Shown here in pieces: positions 26,717 through 33,123 of a stretch of DNA of 64,000 nt. Position numbers and translations under genes: made by a program. Positions within the stretch are counted from its first letter, which is position 1. Every line of letters begins with the position of its first letter. Location of the stretch: assembly GCA_022340585.1 (NCBI GenBank), contig JAJDNS010000075.1, forward strand, positions 1-64,000, read 5' to 3'. The notes beneath the pieces were generated by a model that did no database searches, was not told the DNA's origin, and was given only the letters and a program-made list of their open reading frames with translations. Source of the stretch: Acidobacteriota bacterium. Its GTDB lineage: Bacteria > Acidobacteriota > Vicinamibacteria > Fen-336.

Positions 26717-27412
26717 ATGATCACGGTGAGGCCGGCGGGGGACCGGGGGCGTACGGACTGGGGCTGGCTGGACAGCCGGCACACCTTCTCTTTCGGGGAG
26801 TACTTCGATCCGAACCACATGGGCTTCGGCGCGCTGCGTGTCATCAACGACGACCGCGTGGCGCCGGGGGGCGGCTTCGGGACCCACGGCCACCGCGACA
26901 TGGAGATCCTGTCGTACGTCCTCGATGGTGGCCTCGAGCACAAGGACTCCATGGGAACGGGGTCCGTCATCCGCCCGGGGGAGATCCAGTTCATGCGGGC
27001 CGGCACCGGGGTGACGCACAGCGAGCTCAACCACTCGAAGACGGAGCCGGTCCACTTTCTCCAGGTCTGGGTGGTACCGGCCGAAGAGGGCTTGCGCCCG
27101 GCCTACGATCAGCGGCCGGTCGACCGCGAGAGGGCCCACGAGGGCTGGGTCACCCTGGCCTCGGGTCACTCCGGGACCGAGGGGATCGCCCTGGCCCAGG
27201 ATGTCCGCCTCGTGATGACCCTTCTCTCCGAGGGAAGGACACGAGCTCTCGAGCTCGACCGGGATCGACGGGCCTGGATCCACGTCGCGCGGGGGACCAC
27301 CTCGCTCGAAGGCTCCCCGCTGGCGGAGGGGGACGGCGTCGCGGTGACCGGTGAGTCGAGGGTCACATTCGACGGCGGAGACGCGGAGCTGTTGGCCTTC
27401 GACCTCGCCTGA
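26717..27412 (+). CDS. Pirin family protein, YhhW-type quercetinase-like
   Basis: 231 residues, the length of E. coli YhhW. The metal site is visible as GGFGTHGHRDMEILSYVLDG (His residues) and VTHSELNH (His, Glu). DWGWLDSRHTFSFGEYFDPNHMGFGALRVIND and PVHFLQVWVVPAEEGLRPAYDQR are typical of this subgroup. It probably oxygenates flavonol-like compounds or acts as a redox sensor. It is transcribed divergently from mrpA. Confidence 0.92.
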   Translation: MITVRPAGDRGRTDWGWLDSRHTFSFGEYFDPNHMGFGALRVINDDRVAPGGGFGTHGHRDMEILSYVLDGGLEHKDSMGTGSVIRPGEIQFMRAGTGVTHSELNHSKTEPVHFLQVWVVPAEEGLRPAYDQRPVDRERAHEGWVTLASGHSGTEGIALAQDVRLVMTLLSEGRTRALELDRDRRAWIHVARGTTSLEGSPLAEGDGVAVTGESRVTFDGGDAELLAFDLA

Positions 27413-27439
27413 GCGGAGACTCGGCCCGGTCGCCTGCTC

Positions 27440-28660
27440 CTACTCCGCGGCGACGCTCGGTTCCGGCTCCCGGTGGCGGCGCGTCGCGTCCTCCAGGGTC
27501 TCTCGAAGGGCGAAGGCGGCCGGCTTCGGGCGGTAGTCGTTGTCGAAGATGAGCGGGATGTCCTCGAGGTGGGTGAAGGTCTCGATGGTCGTGGGATATC
27601 GGTCGGTGAAGGTCCAGAGGGTGACGCCCTGGCACTCGGGAACGGCGAGACAGGCCTCGGTGACCGCCGCGTAGGCCTCCGCCTGCCGGCGCAGCTCGGC
27701 CTCCTCGTCGTAGGCAAGACCCAGCGTCAGCACGTGCTTCAGGGTGCGCGTGAACACGTTCAGCTCGGTGATCTCGACGGCCACCCCCAGGCCGGCGAAG
27801 CGCCGCAGCGTCGCCTCGATCTCGCCGCGGCTCGCCGTGCCCCCGAACAGGGGAACGATGTGGCCCTGGAAGCCCACGGCATCGAGGGGGGCGCCCTCGG
27901 CCAGCAGGTCCCGGACCAGCTGGAAGTAGCGATCCTGCTTGGGGCCCGGGTTGAGGGCGCCGAACTCGTTGAGGAAGAGCTGCGCCCCCGGGTCCGCCTC
28001 CCGGGCGAGGTGCAGCGCCTCGGCGATGTAGCCGGGCCCGAGCACCCGTGAGAAGACGTGCTGGGACAGCCCGTCTCCCTGCGAGCGGTCGCCGAACGCG
28101 AGCAGGGGCTCGTTCACGACGTCCCAGGCCCCGATCCGCCCCGCGTAGCGGCCCGCAACCGTCCGGACGTGGTCGGCCATCAACGCCCGCAGGGCGTCGG
28201 GATCGCCCATCTCGCTGAGGTACTCCGGGTTCGGGGGATCGACACACTGTCCGTAGACGAGGGTGTGACCCCGCACCCGCATGTCGTGGGCCTCGGCGAA
28301 GGCGACCAGCTCGTCGGCCCTGGTGAAGTCGTAGCGGTCCGGCTCCGGGTGGATGGTGCCCCACTTCATCTCCACGAAGGGGGTCAGGGAGTTGAACTCC
28401 CGTCCCAGCACCGGGGCGTAGGCCGCGTCCGCCCTCAGGTCGCGCACCATCACCGCCGAGCCGAAGCGCACGCCGGCCCGGTCGGCGAGCTCGCGGAGAG
28501 GCGGCCCCTCGCTCCAGCTCCGGGCCCGCTCCTGCGCTCCCGCGAGGCCGCCGCGCCCGGGAGCGGTGTAGATGGAGCCGACGGCGATCAGCCCGCTGAG
28601 GACCAGGACGAGCAGCCCCACCCTGACCAGGATCCGGACGAGACGCCAGAGCCGCGACAT
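27440..28660 (-). CDS. GH10 endo-1,4-beta-xylanase, exported or membrane-anchored
   Basis: 406 residues from the ATG at 28660; TAGAGT at 28692-28687 is a likely -10. An N-terminal hydrophobic segment (residues 10-30) is a signal peptide or anchor. The GH10 barrel shows FNSLTPFVEMKWGTIHPEPDRYDF, RVRGHTLVYG, the acid/base Glu184 in WDVVNEPL, AVGFQGHI and the nucleophile Glu299 in VEITELNVF. TLWTFTDRYPT and DNDYRPKPAAFAL close the fold. There is no carbohydrate-binding module. It cleaves beta-1,4-xylan or a related glucan outside the cytoplasm. Confidence 0.92.
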   Translation of the reverse strand: MSRLWRLVRILVRVGLLVLVLSGLIAVGSIYTAPGRGGLAGAQERARSWSEGPPLRELADRAGVRFGSAVMVRDLRADAAYAPVLGREFNSLTPFVEMKWGTIHPEPDRYDFTRADELVAFAEAHDMRVRGHTLVYGQCVDPPNPEYLSEMGDPDALRALMADHVRTVAGRYAGRIGAWDVVNEPLLAFGDRSQGDGLSQHVFSRVLGPGYIAEALHLAREADPGAQLFLNEFGALNPGPKQDRYFQLVRDLLAEGAPLDAVGFQGHIVPLFGGTASRGEIEATLRRFAGLGVAVEITELNVFTRTLKHVLTLGLAYDEEAELRRQAEAYAAVTEACLAVPECQGVTLWTFTDRYPTTIETFTHLEDIPLIFDNDYRPKPAAFALRETLEDATRRHREPEPSVAAE

Positions 28661-28790
28661 GGACGAGACCTCCGAGCTCGGGGGCGACTCTATCACCGAC
28701 CCACCCGCCGGCCCGGCGGGCACGCACTCACGGCCGAGCGGAGGAGGTCACGCCCCGGCGGGGTGGGACGTGCTCCTTTCCGGGACCCGA

Positions 28791-29297
28791 CTACCGCACG
28801 AAGTAGGCGGCCACGCGCCAGTGGCCGTCGTCGCCGAGACAGGTGGTCACGGTCTCGATCACCCCGCCGCGCTCCTCGAACCCACTCTCGAACCGGGTCA
28901 CGGTGTAGGGGCCGGGCGGTACCCCGGGAACGGCCTCGACCGTCGTCTGGCTGTGCAGCCTCCGTGAGTGGCATCGGCCGAGGGCGAGTCGAACGGAGCG
29001 CAGCGCCACCTGCCACTCCTCCCGTCCGATGGTCTCCCGAAGGGCTGGCGCCGCGACGGCCCAGCTGCTGGCCGACCGGCCGGAGTGGATCAGGTCGAGC
29101 CAGGCCCGCGCCACCTCGGTGGCCTCGGGTTCGGCTGCCCCCTCACCGTCCGGCGACGCGCCAAGGCTCATCACCGACAGCCGCGCCAGGAGGGCCCGGC
29201 GCCGGCCCTCGGAGGGCCGGCGCTGCTTTGTTCGGGCTCGTCCGCTTCCCGCGCTCACGGCCCGCCAGGCCGTGACGTCCCTCGCTGCCTCGAGCAT
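28791..29297 (-). CDS. DUF4019 domain protein
   Basis: 168 residues from the ATG at 29297, which has an ideal AGGAGG six bases upstream. Residues ~62-168 are a DUF4019 domain (ARAWLDLIHSGRSASSWAVA, REEWQVALRSVRLALGRCHSRRL, ETVTTCLGDDGHWRVAAYFVR). The N-terminal ~60 residues are basic, lack a signal peptide and resemble no family. A strong GC hairpin lies inside this part (29199-29223). A second start at ATG 29171 would give just the domain. Family members are usually secreted, so the N-terminus may be the product of a rearrangement. Confidence 0.65.
   Translation of the reverse strand: MLEAARDVTAWRAVSAGSGRARTKQRRPSEGRRRALLARLSVMSLGASPDGEGAAEPEATEVARAWLDLIHSGRSASSWAVAAPALRETIGREEWQVALRSVRLALGRCHSRRLHSQTTVEAVPGVPPGPYTVTRFESGFEERGGVIETVTTCLGDDGHWRVAAYFVR
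29199..29223 (+). terminator. GC-rich hairpin followed by T-rich stretch, inside the DUF4019 5' region
   Basis: GCGCCGGCCC (29199-29208) and GGGCCGGCGC (29214-29223) form a perfect 10-bp stem with loop TCGGA, followed on the plus strand by TGCTTTGTTCGG. This looks like an intrinsic terminator for plus-strand transcription, but no plus-strand gene precedes it. It could also block antisense transcription. Confidence 0.4.
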
Positions 29298-29549
29298 CGC
29301 CGCCTCCTATCAGATGAAGACGCACGGGCTCGATGAGTGGTTGCAGGGAGTGCGCAAAAATCGAGTAGATCCAACGTTTTGAATACAGTGAGGGGCTCGA
29401 CGCGGCGGCGACGGTGTCCCTGCCCCCAGCGGCCAGCTCGTGGTGGAACACCTCTTCAGTATTGATGTTAGGGCGCTGCCAATATTCGGAGCAGATCAGT
29501 CGAAATATTCTTGACTTCTTCATGAAGAAGTCTATTCCCAGCCTGTCTC
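29298..29549. other. AT-rich region with a perfect 20-bp palindrome; probable rearrangement scar
   Basis: About 250 bp far richer in A+T than the rest of the window (for example GCCAATATTCGGAGCAGATC and CGAAATATTCTTGAC). GACTTCTTCATGAAGAAGTC at 29513-29532 is a perfect 20-bp palindrome. AATATTCG (29481-29488) is imperfectly mirrored by CGAAATATT (29501-29509). It holds no credible gene and abuts a 5'-truncated permease gene, so it looks like imported or junction DNA. Confidence 0.5.
29513..29532. repeat. Perfect 20-bp palindrome
   Basis: GACTTCTTCATGAAGAAGTC reads identically on both strands. TTGACT overlaps its left edge. It could be an operator, a recombination site or the end of a lost element. 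No second copy was noticed in the window. Confidence 0.6.
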
Positions 29550-30083
29550 CCGGTCGCGGGTCGGTACCTGGGCCTCTCCCTGACCGTCCTCGGGGCCGCC
29601 GCCCTGGGCTTCGGCCTCCCCGGGGTGATGATCGCCGTGGCCGCGGGCACCGAGGGGGCGCAACGCTACCTCACGGTCGTCGTCTACCTGAGCCTCCTGG
29701 CTGTGGCCTTCACCGGGATCGCCCTTCTGGTGGTCCTCCTGGCTCGTCGACGGCAGATCGCCCTCGGCGTGGCCCTCGGCGTGTGGATCTTCTTCGAGCT
29801 GGCCTACGGCGTCATCATGCTCGCCAGCACCCTCTACCTGCCCGCAAAGGTCCTCAAGACGACCCTCCTCGTCGGGCTCCTGGGCAACCCCGTGGACCTG
29901 GCCCGGGTCCTGTCCCTGCTCCAGGTGGGGGGACCCCACCTCTTCGGCCCGGCCGGGGCCACCCTGATCAAGCTGACCGGGTCGGCGGGAGTGGCGACCG
30001 CCTTTGGCCTCGCCGGCCTGCTCCTGTGGGTGGTGGTGCCTCTCTTCGTGGCGGTACGCCTGTTCAAGCGGCAGAACCTGTAG
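29550..30083 (+). pseudogene. 5'-truncated NosY-like ABC-2 type permease
   Basis: The frame reads ...GRYLGLSLTVLGAAALGFGLPG, then LTVVVYLSLLAVAFTGIALLVVLLARRRQ, LGVWIFFELAYGVIMLAS, GNPVDLARVLSLLQVGGPHLFGPAGATL and LLLWVVVPLFVAVRLFKRQNL. This matches the C-terminal ~175 residues of NosY/ABC-2 permeases, which are normally ~270 residues. The N-terminal half is missing, and upstream is the AT-rich scar. No ATPase (NosF) or NosD gene is present. A GTG at 29625 could express a 152-residue remnant with four helices. Confidence 0.65.
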
Positions 30084-30110
30084 GGCGAAGGCCCGCCGGG
30101 CTCCGGCACC

Positions 30111-30190
30111 GTCATGAACCGACGTTCTGGGTCATGAGTCGACGTCCCGCATCATGAATCGACGTTTCGCGTCATGAGTGGTCGTGTGGG
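30111..30190 (+). repeat. Four tandem 20-bp repeats upstream of ppk2
   Basis: The four head-to-tail units are GTCATGAACCGACGTTCTGG; GTCATGAGTCGACGTCCCGC; ATCATGAATCGACGTTTCGC; GTCATGAGTGGTCGTGTGGG. The consensus RTCATGARTCGACGT contains the palindromes TCATGA and GTCGAC. The 20-bp period is about two helical turns, so bound proteins would sit on one face of the DNA. The array ends 46 bp before the ppk2 TAGAAT element (30237-30242). It is a good candidate for a multi-site operator. Confidence 0.75.
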
Positions 30191-30236
30191 GTACGCTCGG
30201 CGCGAAACCCCTCCCGTCCATCAAGCGCTCATCGGC

Positions 30237-30242
30237 TAGAAT
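30237..30242 (+). promoter_or_regulatory. TAGAAT -10-like element of ppk2
   Basis: GGCTAGAATGCC places TAGAAT 20 bases before the chosen ATG, just downstream of the 20-bp repeat array. Confidence 0.4.
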
Positions 30243-30261
30243 GCCCGCCCAGGAGCGGGCC

Positions 30262-31131
30262 ATGGCCAAGAAGAAGAACAAGGACAAGAAGAGCAGCGAT
30301 AGGCCGGCCGTGACCCTGCGCGACCGGGTCGACGAGTCGGGCCGGGTCCGGGCCTCGGCGGTGCCCAAGAAGGTCTACGAGGAGGAGCTCGCCCGGCTGC
30401 ACGTGGAGCTGATCAAGCTTCAGGAGTGGATCAAGGCCCGCGGGCTCAAGGTGGTCGTGATCTTCGAGGGCCGCGACGCGGCGGGGAAGGGCGGGACCAT
30501 CAAGAGGATCACCGAGACCCTCAACCCTCGCGTGTGCCGGGTGGTCGCCCTGGGGACTCCCACCGAGCGCGAGAAGACCCAGTGGTACTTCCAGCGCTAC
30601 GTGCCCCACCTCCCGGCGGCGGGGGAGATGGTCCTCTTCGACCGGAGCTGGTACAACCGCGCCGGGGTCGAGCGGGTCATGGGCTTCTGCACCGAGGAGG
30701 AGTACCGGGAGTTCCTCCGGTCCTGCCCGGAGTACGAGCGCATGCTGGTGCGCTCGGGGATCATCCTGGTCAAGTACTGGTTCTCGGTGAGCGACGAGGA
30801 GCAGGAGCGCCGGTTCCAGGCCCGGATCGACAACCGGACCAAGCGGTGGAAGCTCAGCCCCATGGACCTGCAGTCGCGGTCGCGGTGGGTCGAGTACTCG
30901 AAGGCCAAGGACGACATGTTCGCCTCGACGGACATCAAGCAGGCCCCCTGGTACGTGGTCAACTCCGACGACAAGCGGCGGGCCCGGCTCAACTGCATCT
31001 CCCACCTCCTGAGCCTGATCCCCTACCAGGACCTCACCCCGGAGCCGATCCGGCTGCCCCCGCGCCAGGAGGACAAGGGTTACGTCCGCCCGCCCATGGG
31101 GGACCAGACCTTCGTCCCGGAGAAGTACTGA
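30262..31131 (+). CDS. ppk2: Polyphosphate kinase 2 (PPK2)
   Basis: 289 residues from the ATG at 30262 with AGGAGCGGGCC upstream. The enzyme transfers phosphate between polyphosphate and nucleotides. Walker A is EGRDAAGKGGTIKR (residues 69-82), and Walker B/lid motifs are VLFDRSWYNRAGVERVMGF (124-142). TLNPRVCRVVALGTPTEREKTQWYFQRYV and LSPMDLQSRSRWVEYSKAKDDMF complete the class I pattern. A Lys-rich N-terminus (MAKKKNKDKKSSD) precedes the domain. The repeat array upstream suggests specific regulation. CotH/DUF4956 genes, often polyphosphate-associated, lie about 7 kb downstream. Confidence 0.93.
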   Translation: MAKKKNKDKKSSDRPAVTLRDRVDESGRVRASAVPKKVYEEELARLHVELIKLQEWIKARGLKVVVIFEGRDAAGKGGTIKRITETLNPRVCRVVALGTPTEREKTQWYFQRYVPHLPAAGEMVLFDRSWYNRAGVERVMGFCTEEEYREFLRSCPEYERMLVRSGIILVKYWFSVSDEEQERRFQARIDNRTKRWKLSPMDLQSRSRWVEYSKAKDDMFASTDIKQAPWYVVNSDDKRRARLNCISHLLSLIPYQDLTPEPIRLPPRQEDKGYVRPPMGDQTFVPEKY

Positions 31132-31145
31132 GCCGAGCCGCGTCC

Positions 31146-31207
31146 GGTCAGTCGACTCGGTCTGGACCGAGTTGAGTGACCCTTTGTCAACTGTGCCTGG
31201 ACACAGT
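31146..31207. other. Two adjacent dyad symmetries after ppk2
   Basis: GGTCAGTCGACTCGGTC (31146-31162) and GACCGAGTTGAGTGACC (31165-31181) form a 17-bp inverted repeat with two mismatches and a TG centre, followed by CTTTGTC. Next, ACTGTG (31190-31195) and CACAGT (31202-31207) flank CCTGGA. The first could terminate ppk2, although the T-run is weak; both could also be operators. The rest of the gap to 31346 shows only TACAGT (31333-31338) near the next ATG. Confidence 0.45.
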
Positions 31208-31346
31208 CACCCTCGCAGGTGTGGTCGAGGGCTGGGTCACGCGCAGGATGTCGGCGGCAGCGAACAGGTGACGTTCGGAGCTGACTCAGGTTGATCCGGT
31301 CGCGCCCACTGGCCCCCACCCCGACCTGACGCTACAGTAGCCCCCG

Positions 31347-33029
31347 ATGAAGTCCCTCCGCGCGCTCGGGCTGTACGCGGCCCTCACCGTGGCCCTGACG
31401 TGGCCCTATGCCGCCAACCTGTGGGTCATGGAGGTGGGGGACCCGGCTTTCTTCGCCTGGGAGGTGGGGTGGACGGTGCACGCTCTCGGGACCGATCCGA
31501 CTCAGCTTCCCCACGCGAACATCTTCTATCCTCTCCGGTACACGCTCGGGCTGGACGAGCCGGTCCTGGGAACGACGCTCCTGGCGCTGCCGCTGGCTCT
31601 CTTCACCGACAACGCGGTGCTTCTCTTCAACGTGCTGCGGCTGCTCACGTTCGTCTTCTCCGGGCTCACCGCCTACTGGCTGGCGCGGGAGCTGGGGGCG
31701 GGAGAGGGGGGCGCGCTTCTCGGTGGGGCCTTCTTCGCGTTCTCGCCGATCCGTACCGATCAGATGGCCCACCTCTCGACCCTGGGGACGCAGTGGCTTC
31801 CCCTCGTGGTGCTCTTCGCGGTCCGCTTCTCGCGGAGTGGGAAGACGCGGGACGCGCTCCTGACCGGGCTCTTCTATGTCCTGGCCTTCGCGGCTTGCGG
31901 GTACCACGGACTCATCGCGCTGGCGGTGTTGCCCCTGCCCTTCCTGGTGTTGCTGTGGAGGCGGTGGCGGCTCCTTCCCAGAGCCGCGCTGGCCACGGCC
32001 CTGGTCGGGCTCCTCCTCCTGCCCCTCTACCTCATGCACAGCCGGGCCCTCGAGCCCGAGCAGTACACCCGCCGCGTCGACGAGACCATCTTCTATTCGG
32101 CGCCCCTCGAGTCGTTCCTGGCCACGAGTGCGGGGAACCGGATCTACGGGGGGATCACCGATGCCGTGCGAGCCGAGGGGGCCTACAACCTCTTCCCGGG
32201 ACTGGTCGTCCTCGGACTGGGGATCGCCGGAGCCGTGGTGCTCTGGCGACGCCGCCAGCGGCCGGGCCGGGAGGCGGCGATGCTGGCGGTGATGGCTCTC
32301 GTGGCTGCCCTCGTGGCCATGGGACCGCTGCTCCGGGCCTTCGGCCACGACCTCGGCCCGGGGCCGTGGGCGCTGCTCCGTGCTGTTGTACCCGTGTTCG
32401 AGAAGATCCGGGTGACGAGCCGGGCCGGGATCTTCCTCGCCCTGCCCCTGGCCATGCTGGCGGCGAAGGGGCTGACGCTCCTACGGCTGCGGCCCATCGT
32501 GGTGGCGGTGGTGGGGGTGCTGGGCCTGGCCGAGACGCTGATTGCGCCCATTCCCATGCCCGGCTGGACGAAGGTGATCGACACGCGGGAGGAGCCGCCG
32601 CCGGTCTACCGCTGGCTCGCTGAGCGGCCGGTTCTGGACCCGATCATCCACCTCCCCATGTTCGACAGCCGGGCACTGTTCCGTCGCCCCGCGTTTCACG
32701 AGAGCGTGTACATGGCCTACTCGACGCTCCACTGGAATCCCATGGTCAACGGCTACGCGGGCATCGAGCCGAAGAGCTACGTGCGCATTCGACGGGAGAT
32801 GATGAGCTTCCCGGGCGAGCGATTCCTGGACCTGCTGCGCGAGGCCGGTGTCCGGTACATCGTGCTCCACCGAAAGGGGTACGGGCCGAACCAGACACGG
32901 AGGCTCGAGGCGCAGATGGCGAACGTCCGACCCGCGTCGCTGCGGGAGGTGGTGACACTCGAGGGGGACACGGTGTATGAGCTCTTGTCGCCGGGAGCGC
33001 GGGTGGATGCGGGGGAGGGGCCTCGATGA
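31347..33029 (+). CDS. Polytopic membrane protein, GT-C glycosyltransferase-like
   Basis: 560 residues with about 11-12 membrane helices. The first periplasmic loop carries an acidic motif (MEVGDPAFFAWEVGWTVHAL, then IFYPLRYTLGLDEPVLG) like the catalytic Asp loop of GT-C enzymes that use polyprenyl-phosphate sugars. A soluble C-terminal domain follows (residues ~430-560; FDSRALFRRPAFHESVYMAY). TACAGT ends nine bases before the ATG, so the mRNA may be nearly leaderless. The acceptor and sugar are unknown. Confidence 0.6.
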   Translation: MKSLRALGLYAALTVALTWPYAANLWVMEVGDPAFFAWEVGWTVHALGTDPTQLPHANIFYPLRYTLGLDEPVLGTTLLALPLALFTDNAVLLFNVLRLLTFVFSGLTAYWLARELGAGEGGALLGGAFFAFSPIRTDQMAHLSTLGTQWLPLVVLFAVRFSRSGKTRDALLTGLFYVLAFAACGYHGLIALAVLPLPFLVLLWRRWRLLPRAALATALVGLLLLPLYLMHSRALEPEQYTRRVDETIFYSAPLESFLATSAGNRIYGGITDAVRAEGAYNLFPGLVVLGLGIAGAVVLWRRRQRPGREAAMLAVMALVAALVAMGPLLRAFGHDLGPGPWALLRAVVPVFEKIRVTSRAGIFLALPLAMLAAKGLTLLRLRPIVVAVVGVLGLAETLIAPIPMPGWTKVIDTREEPPPVYRWLAERPVLDPIIHLPMFDSRALFRRPAFHESVYMAYSTLHWNPMVNGYAGIEPKSYVRIRREMMSFPGERFLDLLREAGVRYIVLHRKGYGPNQTRRLEAQMANVRPASLREVVTLEGDTVYELLSPGARVDAGEGPR

Positions 33030-33123
33030 AGGGATCCCGGGCCGCAGATCCCTCGTCGCACGCTCCAGCGACGGGCTCCCTGGGATGACAGCCCAGAGGA
33101 GGCGATGCTAGCCTCGGCGCGTC

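Noticed and set aside
29313-29381. 22-codon plus-strand ORF in the AT-rich region
   Set aside because: No ribosome-binding site, no similarity and too short to support.
29625-30083. Intact 152-residue membrane protein gene
   Set aside because: NosY similarity continues in frame upstream of the GTG and stops at the AT-rich scar, so a truncated permease is the better reading.
30111-30190. CRISPR array
   Set aside because: The 20-bp units are directly abutting with no spacers and there are no cas genes, so they are simple tandem repeats.
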